Shown one piece after another: positions 46,201 to 58,846 of a DNA stretch of 64,000 nt. Position 1 is the stretch's first letter. Each line of letters starts with the position of its first letter. The notes below the pieces were generated by a model. That model saw only the letters and a list, made by a program, of their open reading frames with translations, ran no database searches and was not told where the DNA came from. Origin of the DNA: Nicotiana tabacum (Eukaryota; Streptophyta; Magnoliopsida; Solanales; Solanaceae); contig NC_134085.1 in assembly GCF_000715075.1 (NCBI RefSeq), positions 131,296,716-131,360,715 of the forward strand, read 5' to 3'. Position numbers and translations under genes: made by a program.

Positions 46201-46378
46201 CTGTGTTGGGTTGTACTTCCGCACTTTATTGGCATTATTCGCTACTTAGTATTGCTATATCATGTTTCAGACTGCTTTTATGTTATTTAACTGTTTAAAA
46301 AGTGAATTGGGTTTAATTGGCTGGCCTTGTCTTCATGAGAGGCGTCATCACGACCGGGTCCGGGTTTGGGTCGTGACA
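43293..46378 (+). mobile_element. Solo LTR-2 (Ty3-type) in the copia LTR
   Basis: It runs from TGTAACGACCT to GGGTCGTGACA, 3086 bp, with perfect 5-bp duplications CAATC (43288-43292 and 46379-46383). Its first part resembles solo LTR-1. Its centre has the GC-rich block and TATA box (CTATAAATA, 44349-44357) of LARD-1. Its 3' repeats (about 45500-45740, ~33-bp units with GCCCGAGGGGCT) are of its own type. Confidence 0.93.
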
Positions 46379-46642
46379 CAATCCGAATCCAAAGCCGAAG
46401 CCGAGCCGAGCGAGCGACGACGACGACAACGATGACAGCGTGAGGCTTGTCTTCTTCTCAACTCTTTAAGAGCTAGAAAAAGAGCAATTGCTTATATACC
46501 CATCAAAAATCTTTTCGTCTTCCAATATGGGACAATGAGCCCTTGTCAAGGGGGAAACTCAAATATTACTCAAATATTTCATTTTTCCCTCCATTTCTCA
46601 TTCATCCTCTTTTAAGCATTAATATAGATTAATAACCCAACA
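46379..46642 (-). repeat. Copia shared LTR, outer segment with TATA box
   Basis: Minus strand begins TGTTGGGTTATTAATC at 46642 and has GGTATATAAGC (about 46489-46499) about 145 bp in, a good TATA box for a short U3. Matches 52001-52227 and 52228-52479. Confidence 0.88.
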
Positions 46643-46655
46643 ATCCCCCACATGA
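46643..46655 (-). other. Polypurine tract of copia unit B
   Basis: Minus strand TCATGTGGGGGAT lies directly before the LTR start TGTTGGG, which fixes the 3' LTR border of unit B. Confidence 0.85.
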
Positions 46656-47197
46656 ATGGGGAATGTCTATATCACAGAAATATACATGAAAAGATGTGTG
46701 ATTCGCAAACAAGGATTAATTGCATCTGGATAAGTACATTTCCTTTTGAACTTTCCGTAGTGAACTTATGTCGGATATACTCGGTCAATCGGTAGATTTG
46801 ATATCTTTGAGCCGTCGAACTTTGGTATATACCTAGACAACTATAAGTCACACAACCAATCCTTAACCGTCTTTGGTTCTCATTATTGTGTTCGTTACAG
46901 TCATGAACACCGCCTGGTTTTATAAGTGCATAGAGAACTGGCCTTACAAAATTCTCCTTGAAGCGGGTAACACTTCACACTGACAAAGGTGATTCCTAAA
47001 CGTGTCATCCCATAGATACACTATTTGATATACCCCGTATCAAATTTAGAAATCACTAAAAAGCCTTAATGATTTATCTTTGGTACTGAACATTGTCTTA
47101 TCACGAGAATGAACCAAATTTTTAGTTGACAATGTTGAACCGTCATTAATGACTTTGTTTGATCTCCTTGAACCTAGATCTTGGGATCTTTAGTCTT

Positions 47198-50196
47198 CTA
47201 GGTAGATTTACCACCACAATGACTTGTTCTCGGCCATAGACTCATTCCCCTTGATGATTTCTCAACTACCTCTCTAGTTAGGCCTTTTGTAAGTGGATCT
47301 GACACATTATCGCTTGACTTTACATAGTCAATCGTGATAATTCATCTAGAGAGTAACTGCCTAACGGCTTTATGTCTTCGTCGTATATGACGAGATTTAC
47401 CGTTATACATAACGCTCCCAGCCCTTCCAATTATCGTTTGACTATTGCAATGTATGCATATCGGTGCTAGCGGTTTGGGCCAAAATGGAATATCTTTCAA
47501 GAAATTTCGAAGTCATTCAGCTTCTTCACCGGCTTTATCTAAGGCTATGAACTCAGCCTCCATCGTAGAGCGGGCAATACAAGTTTATTTGGACGACTTC
47601 CAAGATACCGCTCCTCCACCAATAGTGAATACATATCCATTTGTGGACTTAGAATCAGTTGAACCAGTGATCCAATTTGCATCACAGTATCCCTCAATCA
47701 CCGCAAGATATTTACTGTAGTGCAAAGCAAAGTCCTGGGTATGTTCTAAATATTCCAAAACTCTTTTCATTGCCATCCAATAAGATTGACCTGGATTACT
47801 CATGTATCGACTCAATTTACTTATAGCATAAGCTATATCTTGTCGTTTACAATTCATGATGTACATTAAGCATTCCAACACACGAGTATAATTCAATTGT
47901 TATATGCTTTGGCCTTTGTTCTTTGCTAATGCAAGATTCACGTCAATTGGTGTCTTTGCAACTTTAAACCCTAAGTGCTTGAATTTTTCAAGTACTGTCT
48001 TAATATAATGAGACTATGACAATGCCAGACCTTGAGGAGTCTTATGGATCTTAATTCCCAGAATTAAATTAGCAACTCCCAAGTCCTTCATATCAAACTT
48101 GCCAGTTAGCATACGCTTAGTCGCATTTATGTTGGCAATATCATTACTCATTATCAGCATATCATCCATATATAAGCAAACAATGACTATGTGATTTGGA
48201 GCATTTTAAATGTACGCACATTTATCACATTCATTTATTTTAAAACCATTTAACAATATTATTTGGTCAAATTTCGCATGTCATTGTTTAGATACTTGTT
48301 TTAGTCCGTAAAGGGACTTAACAACTCTACATACCTTCTTTTCTTTACTTGGAACCACAAACCCTTCAGGTTGTTCCATGTAGATTTCTTCCTCCAACTC
48401 TCCATTTAAGAAGGTCGTCTTAATATCCATTTGATGAATTTCAAGACCATAAAGTATAGCTAACGCTACTAACGTTTGTATGGACGTAATTCTTGTAACT
48501 ATAGAGTATGTATCAAAATAGTCTAGACCTTCTCGTTGTCTATGCTTTTTGACTACAAGTCTTGCCTTATATTTGTCAATAGTGCCATAATCTTTTAATT
48601 TCCTCTTAAAGATCCATTTAAAACCCAACAGTTTATTTCCAGGAGGAAGATCAACCAATTCCCATATATGGTTGTTCAATATGGATTCTATTTCACTATT
48701 GACTGCCTCTTTCCAAAACAATGATTTCGAAGAAGACATGTCTTCTTTAAATGTTCGAGGCTCATTCTCCAATAAGAAAGCCACAAAATTTGGTCCAAAT
48801 GAAGTAGACATTTACTACGTCTTGGATCCTCCTAATTAAATGTACTTTCTTTTGTTTTTCTCAAGGTCGTTTAGATCCTTCACCAATCGACTCACATTCC
48901 TTTTTATACGGATATATATTTTCAAAGAACTCAACATTATTTGATTCTATAACTTTATTATTATGAATGTCAGAATTTTCTGATTTATGAACCAGAAATC
49001 GATATGCTTTACTATTGGTCGCATATCCTATGAAAACACAATCAACGGTTTTCAGTCATATTTTAACCCTTTTGGGTTTAGGAACTTGCACTTTTTCCAA
49101 ACATCACCACACTTTAAAATAATTCAAGTTAGGCTTCCTTCCTTTCCAATTTTCATATGGAATGGATTGTGTTTTGCTATGAGGTACTCGATTTAGTATC
49201 CGGTTAGCCGTAAGAATGGCTTCCCCCACAAGTTCAGTGGCAAACCAGAACTTATCAATAATACGTTCATCATCTCCTTTAATGAACAATTCTTTCTTTC
49301 CTCAATCCTGTTGGATTGGGGCATGTAAGGGGTCGTTGTTTGATGAATAATTCCATATTCTAAACATATTTGTTCAAAAGGAGATTCATTTTCACCGCCC
49401 CTATCACTTCTTATCATTTTTATTGTCTTGTTAAGTTGCGTTTCAACTTCATTTTTGTATTGCTTGAATGCGTCTATTGCTTCATCTTTACTATTAAGTA
49501 AGTAAACATAGCAACACCGAGTACTATCGTCAATAAAAGTTATGAAATACTTCTTTCCACCACGAGATGGTATTGACTGGATGTCACAAATATTTGTGTG
49601 AATTAAGTCTAAAAGATATGAATTCCTTTCAAGTGACTTATAAGGATGTTTAACATACTTAGATTCCACACATATTTGACATTTTGATTTGTCGCATTCA
49701 AATTTAGGCAATACTTTCAAGTTAATCATTTTCCACAAGGTTTTATAATTGACATGACCCAAACGTATATGCCATAATTTATTTGACTCAAGTAAGTAAG
49801 ACGGAGCAAAATTTTTATTATTATTCTTAACAACCATTACATTCAGCTTGAAAAGGCCCTCATTGAGGTAACCTTTTCCTACAAACATTTCGTTCTTACT
49901 TATTACAACCTTATTGGATACAAAAACACACTTAAAACCATTCTTAATAAGAGTCCAACAGAGACTAAATTCTTCCTAATTTCGGGAATATGAAGGACGT
50001 TGTGCAAAGTCACCACCTTGCTAGAAGTCATTTTCAGAAATATCTTCCCACGTCCTTCAATTTTGGCCATTGCAGCATTTCCCATAGAAAGCGTCTCTTC
50101 GGGTCCAACATGAGCATATGTAGAAAAAGCTTCTCTAACAGCACAAACATGGCGAGTGGCTCCAGAATCAATCCACCACCCCTTAGGATTGTCCAC
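47198..50196 (-). pseudogene. Ty1/copia unit B pol: protease, integrase, reverse transcriptase, RNase H
   Basis: Read on the minus strand. Protease: WWIDSGATRHV (catalytic DSGA) at 49903-50196. Integrase: [30 protein letters not shown] zinc finger, then core FIDDSTRCCYVY and IRSDRGGENESPF (49193-49888), continuing to about 49104. Reverse transcriptase: WKEAVNSEIESI, GFKWIFKRKLK, MDIKTTFLNGELEEEIYMEQ (48281-48811), then the catalytic LYMDDML near 48165. RNase [21 protein letters not shown] through [20 protein letters not shown] (47585-47896), ending at 47198. Integrase before reverse transcriptase is the Ty1/copia order. Frameshifts near 49910, 49290-49200, 48815 and 48270, and several stops, make it nonfunctional. 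Confidence 0.92.
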
Positions 50197-50202
50197 CAGG
50201 TT

Positions 50203-51194
50203 TCATTCAGAAAGCATAGCACATAAGTCATCAACATTTTCGTGCTTTTCAACTATGTTTGCTTGGCACTTCTTCTTATCTTTCTTCGCAGCGCCAGAAT
50301 CTGTAGATTTGTGTCCAGCTTTCCCACAGTTGTAGCAATTTCCGTTGAACTGCTTCTTGCTTGGGTTACTTTTTGGTCCAGAAGCCTGCTTCCTCTTTCT
50401 CTTATTTTGAGAAGTATCCTCAACAATGTTTTCTCCCATTATTGTTGAGTTTCCACGGCCTCTCTTTTCAGCAGCTTTGTTGTCCTCTTCGATTCTCAAT
50501 CGAACAATGAGATCTTCAAGCGACATCTCCTTGCGTTTGTGTTTCAAGTAATTTTTGAAGTCCTTCCACAAAAGAGGCAACTTCTCAATCATCGTTGCTA
50601 CTTGGAATGCTTCATTGATGACAAGACCTTCAATGAAAATTGTGTTAGTAAAAATACAAAAATTACTACTTTCAACATCAGTATTAATTCGATTTATACC
50701 TTCAGCAAGGAGATCGTGAATAATCACTTGCAATTCCTGGACTTGGGTAATAACAAACTTGCTATCTACCATTTTGTAGTCTAAAAACTTAGCGGCAATG
50801 AATTTTTTCAACCCAGCATCTTCAGTTTTGGATTTCTTTTCAAGAGCAGTCCTCAATTCTTTTGATGTCTCCACGCCACTGTAGACGTTATACAGATCGT
50901 CCTCTAGTCCGCTAAGAATATAATTCTTGCACAGAAAATTAGAATGCTTCCACGTCTCAATCATAAAAAAGCATTCATTCTCTGGAGTTTCATCAGGAAG
51001 AACAGGAACGTCTTCCTTGATGAACTTCTATAGGCTTAAAGTAGTCAACTAGAAGAACATCTTTTGTTGCCACCGCTTGAAGTTAATCCCGGAAAATTTT
51101 TTGGTTTTTTCGCCGGTGCCAATGCCGGTGTTCGGCTTGTCGATGCATTGACAGTCACTATTGGAACAACTTGGTTCCCGTTATCATTAGTCAT
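50203..51194 (-). pseudogene. Ty1/copia unit B gag
   Basis: It begins MTNDNGNQ at 51194, shared with unit A. Two stops and a shift lie in the first ~70 codons (near 51060-51010). From 50964 the frame is open to CAMLSE at 50203: ILSGLEDDLYNVYSGVETSK (capsid region), LKHKRKEMSLEDLIVRLRIE, and a zinc knuckle CYNCGKAGHKSTDS where the final Cys is Ser, as in unit A. The family relation with unit A is plain along the full length. Confidence 0.9.
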
Positions 51195-52227
51195 TTCTGT
51201 AAAATAATGACACAAACAAACGTTAAAATCACATAGATTTTAATCTCCAACGGAGTAGAAACCACAAAGGTTTAATCTCCAGAACAGTGAATATAACACA
51301 AATACAGAATATAAATTAAATTCCTTAAGCTTCTTAGTAAACTGTATTTATAAACTAATTCTAGAAAAGATAGAATAACATATAAACAGAAAATGTAAAT
51401 GAAACAAAAGTTAATCCGAGCATACTGAATTCACAGTGTTTTCTTAGGGAATTTAATCCCCTCCTAATACCCAAGGTTATGGATTATTTCCTCCCAGGAT
51501 AGAACGAATTATACACTGGTGTAGTGGTACTTCTAATCCTAGTAGCGAACACAAAGTTCGGTAGCAAATTACACTTATTGTTGCTTTCTTTGAAGTTAAA
51601 ACAATGCAGAAGAAGGAGGAGAACTCAGAAATCGTATGAAAATTCTGAGAGAATGGACTTGTATTTATAGCCAATGTTGGGTTGAAAACTGAAGAGGTGC
51701 AACATTTCAGAATGACTGTTTATGAAAAACGGCCATAGTATAAATTCCATAATATAAATGGCTATTTACTCAATAATAAACTGGGGTTAATTTTCAGTTA
51801 CAAAACTGAAAAACAGAAAACTGATAACGGACCGTTGGATTTAACATTAATATTTGTTTTAATATTAATATTATGTTATTAAAATGGATATTTAATAATA
51901 TTTCTATTAATATTTTACTATTAACAACTAAATTTGGTCCAAAAAATTAATCAATTAATCATTTGACCAAATCCGAATCTGAATCTGAATCCGAAGCCTA
52001 GTCGAGCGAGCGAGCGACGACGACGGCGCGTGGCTTGTCTTTTTCTCAACTCTTTAAGAGCTAGAAGAAGAGCAATTGCTTATATACCAATCAAAAACCT
52101 CTTGTTCTTCCAATATGGGACAATGTCCCTTTGTCAAGGGGGAAACTCAAATATTACTCAAATATTTTATTTTTCCGTCCATTTCCCATTCACCCTCTTT
52201 TAAGCATTAATATAGCTTAAAAACCCA
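51195..52227 (-). repeat. Copia unit B leader and 5' LTR
   Basis: The leader (51195 to about 51530) passes into the LTR, which ends at 52227 truncated as AAAAACCCA, without the final ACA. TATA on minus at about 52078-52088. It provides the uninterrupted reference for the shared LTR broken at 30370/42942 and 43292/46379. Confidence 0.82.
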
Positions 52228-52479
52228 TCTGAATCCGAATCCGAAGCCGAGTCGAGCGAGCGACGACGGCGCGAAGCTTGCCTTCTTCTCAATTCTTTAA
52301 GAGCTATAAGAAGATCAATTGCTTATATACCCATCAAAAACCTTTTCTTCTTCTTCTTCCAATATGGGACAATGTCCCTTTGTCAAGGGGGGAACTCAAA
52401 TATTACTCAAATATTTTATTGTTTCCTCCATTTCTCATTCACCCTCTTTTAAGCATTAATATAACTTAAAAACCCAACA
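52228..52479 (-). repeat. Partial second copy of the copia LTR
   Basis: A further ~250 bp of the same LTR, from the CCGAAT microsatellite to the complete end AACCCAACA at 52479, lies directly against the truncated LTR of unit B. The joint is at CCCA/TCTGAATCCG. Confidence 0.85.
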
Positions 52480-52850
52480 ATCCCCCACATGAATTTTTTC
52501 AACCCAGCATCTTCAGTTTTGTATTTCTTTTCAAGCGCAGTCCACAATTCTTTTGACGTCTCCACGCTACTGTAGACGTTATACAGATCGTCCTCTAGTC
52601 CGCTAAGTATATAATTCTTGCATAGAAAATCAGAATGTTTCCATGCCTCAATCACAAGAAAGCGTTCATTCTCATTAGGCAGAACAAGAACATCTTCCTT
52701 GATGAACTTCTGTAGACTTAAAGTAGTCAAGTAGAAGAACATCTTCTGCTGCCACCGCTTGAAATTAATCCCGAAAATATTTTCGGATTTTCTCACCGGT
52801 GCCAACGCTGGTGTTCGGCTTGTCGATGCATTGGCAGTCACCATTGGAAT
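52480..52850 (-). pseudogene. Copia unit C: polypurine tract fused to N-terminal gag
   Basis: The minus strand reads gag MVTANASTSRTPAL, FKRWQQKMFFYLTTLSL and SGLEDDLYNVYSSVETSK to EDAGLKKF (52844 to about 52493), then jumps straight into the polypurine tract (52480-52491) and LTR. The rest of gag and all of pol are deleted. The joint lies at ATGAA(T), present in both parental sequences (about 46653 and 50796 in unit B). A small deletion has removed the usual MTNDNGN start. Confidence 0.85.
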
Positions 52851-52986
52851 AGTCTGGTTCCCCTATTTCTGTAAAAGAATGACACAAACAAACATCAAAA
52901 TCACGTAGATTTTAATCTTCAATGAAGTAGAAAACCACAAAGATTTTAATCTCCAGAACAGTGAATATAACACAAATACAGAATAT
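52851..52986 (-). repeat. Copia unit C leader, truncated
   Basis: It matches the unit A and B leaders up to ACAAATACAGAATAT, then unrelated DNA follows. This is the right edge of the copia array. Confidence 0.8.
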
Positions 52987-54116
52987 GATGTAGAAGATAT
53001 TGCTATAGTATTTGTCTTAAATCATCTACAATATTGGTTTTTCTCGATGGTTACTTTTGCGGAAAGAATTGATGTAGAAACCAATTAGTTACCACATTAG
53101 CTCACTCTTTTCTACAGTTCTACTTGAATGCTCCATTTGGCATAGCGAGTTTTTTTTTTTTAACTCATATCGAATATAATATAATGTACTTAGTCACGTT
53201 TCAACTAAACTCAATATTTTTTCACACAGCAATATATGTTCTTGTGGTCACCCTTTTTACAGCTATTAGTAGCATTTCTTAAACAATCACAACTTGGCGT
53301 TAATCAAGGAGCAGTTTGAAGGAAATGAAGTATTGTGTAGCATATATATTTGACTGACTTTTTAGTCATGAAAATATCTATAATAATCGACTTGAGAAAT
53401 GCTTTTATTGTTAGGTGAATAATTTTGGGTGCTTTTAATATTGGTAGACAATTGATCGAAATATATTATTATTTTGGCCACGACAGTTGTTGGAAAAATA
53501 GGTATTAGTGGTTATAGAATTTTCACAAAAGCAATTAGTAACTGAGGATAACAGCTTTTGTACCGACTATTGTTGCCACTAATAGTCATTTTACAGTGGC
53601 AACCTACCTAAAATATTATCTTGTCGAACTTTTTTCATGGCATATTTGTTTTTTGGCAGGTTTAGTCGCTAGAAAATATGTATTTTTGAGGTGACCTCAA
53701 GAGTCGTCCCAAAAGACGTTCAGTTCCAGAAGCACTTGTAGCAATTCTTGTGTCACCACCAAAAGGCCGATTTCTCACAGTGGCACTCCCAAGTCAATCA
53801 AATATCAAATGATTACTGAGTTGCTACCAAAATTTTGTAGTTCAAGAGACATAAATTCTGAAATTAATGAGTAGCATCACTAGATTTAAAAATAACAAAA
53901 AAACTGTACACTTGATATTTGACTCAAACATCACAAAAATATAAATGAGAAGAAAGAGGAGGAGGAGTAACCATACCTTGATAGCTTGCTACTGAAAATT
54001 GTCGGAACCAATTTCAACAATAATAGAGTAAATTTGCGTGTTAATTGTTTTTATTTACATATGAATCCACCCCAAGGCCCAAGGTAAAAAAATAGTAATG
54101 CTTCATTTTCTTGAAC

Positions 54117-54118
<2 letters not shown>
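52987..54118. other. AT-rich intergenic DNA, no recognised gene
   Basis: No coding or clear repeat family is visible. The words TTGCCACTAATAGTCATTTT and ACAGTGGCAAC around 53570-53605 resemble subterminal repeats of DNA transposons, but no ends were found. Confidence 0.5.

Positions 54119-54190
<72 letters not shown>
54119..54190. repeat. TA dinucleotide microsatellite, ~36 repeats
   Basis: Uninterrupted TA alternation for about 71 bases. It can extrude as a cruciform and is likely to vary in length. Confidence 0.97.
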
Positions 54191-54192
<2 letters not shown>

Positions 54193-54735
54193 GTTTGATT
54201 CAATATTTTTTCTATATCTTTAGAAAACTAAAACCTATCCTAATTATTCCATACAAGTATAGATTGGGGATTTGTTGAACGTTTGTATTGCATTGGTGTT
54301 GGTAGGGGCGACTCAACATTGTTGGTGGCCTAAAGCCAAATCATGATGATGGGCCTTTTTTCTTTAAAAAAAATCTTATATATTTTTAATGTAAGTCTAT
54401 TTTCCTTACTTTTGAGATGCAATATTTTGTTTATAATCGAGTTATTATAGTAATTCTTTTTCACTTGGAAATATAGCTAATCCATTTAATGTCTCTTGAG
54501 ATATTGTTGATCTTATGTTAGATTGTATTATATTAAAATTAAATAAACTTCTTCCCGCAAATGCAACTGTTATAAGAACATTGTTCGATAAGGAATGTAG
54601 GTATTTGGAAAAAAAAACAAGTCTTGCCTTTTCAAGTCTTGTTAGCTGATCGAGTATATCGATTAGAGTATTATTTTTTACTTATAGTTTTTCCTTTAAT
54701 GTTTTTAATTCGAAAAATAAGTCTAAACTATCCAT

Positions 54736-57700
54736 TGTCACACCTCCTTTTTCATCTACACCCGCAAGGGCGTAAAGGAGTTTTTCCATTTAAAGGACAA
54801 TCGGAACGGGATTTAATTATTAATTATTCAGAGTCGCCACTTGGGAGATTAATGGTGTCCCAAGTCACCGGTTGAATCCCAAACCGAGGAAATTTATGAC
54901 TCTGTTAACAGTCCACGAACCAGAAATCCGAGTAAGGAATTCTGTTAACCCAGGAGAAGGTGTTAGGCATTCCCGAGTTCCGTGGTTCTAGCACGGTCGC
55001 TTAACTGTTGTATTTAATTTTATCTGATTTCATAACATGTTTTTGCTTATGGGGTATTTTTTAATTTCAAACCACTTTTATTATTATTATGAGAATTGCA
55101 ACGTCGTGAAAACGGATCTCGAACCACGTCACAATCAATGCACCCGTGGTCGTTGACACATTTCGACTCCGTTGAGATTTGGATTTAGGTCGCATCAATG
55201 CGCACCCGAGTTTAAGAAAGTAGATTATTAAATAGCGCGCCTAAAGCAACTACGCGTTTTTAAATTCGCGAGGGCCATGGAAATTCAACCAAATGGCACG
55301 CCTCGAATTCTAAGGATTCACATGTTAATTAAACGAGGGCCATATATTCGAGATTTTGTTTGGCGAGATTCGTCTCAACGTTTATTAAAAGGCCCATTTG
55401 AGGGTGACTACAATTTTCTATTGATCAAATATCCCTAAAAGAAGAAAGAAAACTTAATTACATGAAAACTGAATAACATTCAGTAGTGCAACCTCAACAA
55501 TGAGCTGGACCACTAATGGGCTTCAGAAACGGCCCAAAGATTCGGTCAGGCAGGAGAAAGGGAAGCCCATGTGACAGATAACAGCACTTGGGATCGAATC
55601 ATCTAGGAAGCCCAAACTCATGAAGGCAGTCCGTGTGACAGCCTGAGATGGCTTATCGCTGAACCCAGCGAGGCCTTGATTTAGTTCAACCAAACGCCCC
55701 CTGAAATTACCTCTAAATTATTTTAAGTGTTCAATAATTATAGCAAAGGGAAAACAATACGCATCTACTCGAATTAGAAGGATATTAGTCAATTGAATTC
55801 CAGTTTTATGCACAGACTAATTTATCCACTGATATTCAGGTGAGTTCTTAGACATCATTAAGGTGAAAACCAAGTTGTAAACACGATCTCAACAGCATAA
55901 AACAGACTAACTACTTCTGAATTAATTCACGCCAACATTACTATCAACCTATCATGTAATCAACTAACACTAGTGTTCACTTTATAGTAATCACATGAAT
56001 CCGAAACATAACAGTTTATATAGTCCATTTAGCACAAAAGCAAGCAAAACTTAAACAATATCCATGAATTAAACACTGAATACGTAGATCTGGAGATTAG
56101 CTAAATCAGAACTCAGTTCTGCAAGTAAATTCATTCTTCACATAATTCATTTTTGCACACTTTAGCCCACAGTCATCAGGGGTACAATTGTGTACCTGGA
56201 TAAGGGAAAATATGAGAAGGAAAGAAATCAGCTACTTTGAACAGCAACAGCAGCAAAACTCGACAATATATCATCACAGAACAGGCCAGGAACTGCTTTT
56301 GAAAAATCAGAAATATTAAGCAGACTCAACAGATCAGTCCAACACACACTTGAAATGCACTTCTAGCCCTCACAGCTGAGCCTAGATGCTCTCAAATCCT
56401 GCTGGCCCCAAATCTCCACTGAAGTTCAAACTAATAGGCCCCAAACTCACTTGAATTAGTCGTTAGTCACTCCCAAACACTTTTTAGGAATAGAACCTCG
56501 AGCTGGAATGAAGAATACCCAAGGAAGGACTGAGAATCACCAACACTAGTGATGAACTAGTAAAACTGTTTTTGATTTTTCCATCTTTTGATGTTTCTTC
56601 TTAAATATTGGAATTGAAATGCTAACTGAAATTGAAAGTAAGGAGAAAAGCTTTTGGTGGGGACTTTTGGGCTGAAAATTCAATCCCCTTCCTCAAGGCA
56701 CTTCATCCCCTTTTATAGGTGATCCAAGAGGGTTAATCAGATTTTTTGGTTTTCTTTTTAGTCCCTCCCCTATTTTCAATTTAGTCCTCTTATTTCTAAC
56801 TTGTTACCCAAGTAAGCCCCTCTATTGTGCTGAAATGTGCACTAAAATCCTATTCTAGAAGGCCCTAGGGTATTCTTCTACCCATGCAATACCTATACTG
56901 CCCTTTCATTACTTTGAAATTACTATTCCTATCAGAATTACCCTTTTCCATGCCCAAACTACCCCTGAAAGCTTCTCAAAGTTACTGATTCTACCCACAT
57001 TCTCAACAGCTATAACCAATCCCCTAAATTAATCCAAAACTAACTAAAACTGATTAATTAGAACTCAGAAATTAACTAATCGAACTAACCAATCCCAATT
57101 GTTCAATTACACCAACTCAATCAAACTAGGAAAACCAGAGACCAGGATCAATCAAAACAAAGCTTAAGCTACTGATCAACATTAAATGAAATTAAACTAA
57201 CTCTTAACCAATAAGCTCACAATCGACCATTCAAACATCAAATTCAGAACTAAAAAGAAATTGACAGAACTATACTAATACACAAAAATAAATCGTAAAA
57301 TTAACAGAACACTTAATGAAATCAAGACTATAACTAAAACTTCAACCATGCAAGTAAAAAAGAAACAGGAAAACTCACTGAAGCATGAGAAACTCCGGTC
57401 AGTCACTGACGTCCGAATCCTTTCAGATTTTTGACACGCAACATCCCTAACCATGTGTTCTTACAAGAGAACACATGGTTAAGGATATTACGGTTCGAAA
57501 TCATAAAGATTTTGGTTTAGGGTTTTGGCCAGAAATTCTTAGATCTGAAATTCGAGCCGCTTCACAGATATTTGAAGGAAAATAATCATGGATTTGGGTT
57601 GAGAGAAATCCGGGGATTGTGTGGTATGATTTTGGGCTGGTCTGGATGAACTTGCGACTTGGCCGGAAAACTTCAAACTAAGATTCGACGAACTCTGGCA

Positions 57701-58540
57701 ACATTCGACGGAAACCAATAACGGGAATGGCAAGAGGGATTCATGGGGGATCTATGGTGTTAATTTGGGTCTGAACGGTGTAAGTGACGTTCACCGCCGG
57801 TGAGGGATTTAGGGGCGGCGCGGATTAGGGTTCATGAGGAAGAAGGATACGGTACGAATGGGGGTGAGGGGGGGAAGTTCGGACACTTATATACCAAACA
57901 TCCTAGTTAGATCCGGACCATTGGATTGATGAGATCCAACGGTCGTGATTGAAGGCTGAGGAAACGACGTCGTTTGGACTTTGTTGGGTAGACCAGGTAT
58001 TGAAGCATTGGGCCTGGATCCGATTGGAACGGTCTAAGGGCGTTTGGGCCTGAAAAATTATCAATGAACCGGCCCAAATTTGGGTCTTTATTAAGACCAC
58101 TTTTCTACTCTTATTTTCTTTTCTCTTTTATTTCCTTTTCCTCATTTTTTAAATTTTTTTATAGTTTTTTCTAATTTTTATAAAGATGTAAAACTAACAT
58201 GAAATCCTAATTATTTCAAAACACAAACTAATTAATTCCTAAAATTGTTTAAAAACTATTTCATGACAAATTCACAATAAAAATCATTAAAATGCAAAAG
58301 TGAACTAATTTTGTGATTTTTCATGTTTTGTTCTAAACAAATTAACCCTTAACTGATACTAAAAATATAAAACTAAAACCTAAATGCAGAAATGCATATT
58401 TTGTATTTTATAAAAATTACATGCGCAAATAAAATGCAACAATTATCAGAAAATGACACCAAAATGCACAAAATTGTAAAAATAAAGAAAAATTATTTTG
58501 TTTGGGATTTTTGGAATAATGCAAAAATCACGTGCTCACA
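54736..58540 (-). mobile_element. Solo LTR-3, 3.8 kb, inside the hAT element
   Basis: In + orientation it runs TGTCACACCTCC to CGTGCTCACA with a perfect 5-bp duplication TCCAT (54731-54735 and 58541-58545). Minus orientation is preferred because TGTGAGCACGTG is a usual LTR opening in related elements and a TATA (GGTATATAAGT, about 57885-57895) follows about 650 bp in. It is unrelated to the GGGTCGTGACA family elsewhere in the window. No coding interior. Confidence 0.9.
57442..57485. repeat. Hairpin in solo LTR-3
   Basis: CCCTAACCATGTGTTCT and AGAACACATGGTTAAGG form a stem of about 17-19 bp with one G-T type mismatch and a 6-base loop. Confidence 0.8.
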
Positions 58541-58846
58541 TCCATCAGAGTAATTTTTTCTTAGATTCTTATCACCTAGTGATCTCAAAAAATTCCACTA
58601 AACAAAAATTATAGATACATTTCGCGCTTCAGATTATTCAAATCTCCATGGTCGACATCAGTAAAAAAATTAAAATTTTCTTCTCTTTTTTTCTATTAGA
58701 ACTTTTTTTTTACTTTAAAATATTCAATTTTTTAAAAAGATATTAATTCTTAAAAAGTACTACTAGTAAAAAATGGGGCCCCTAAACTTTGGGGGCTAAA
58801 GCAATTGCTTGGTATACCTTACCCTTGAGCCGGCATTGGGTGTTGG

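Larger units (their letters stand above)
54303..58838. mobile_element. hAT-type non-autonomous transposon carrying a solo LTR
   Basis: Ends TAGGGGCGACTC (left) and CAATGCCGGCTC (right, reverse complement) resemble the CAGGGCCGGCTC type of hAT ends. They are flanked by a perfect 8-bp duplication GGTGTTGG (54295-54302 and 58839-58846), the size hAT transposases make. Without the inserted solo LTR the element is about 730 bp and has no transposase. The inner end sequences also pair loosely: GGCCTAAAGCC left, CTTTAGCCCC right. Confidence 0.85.
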
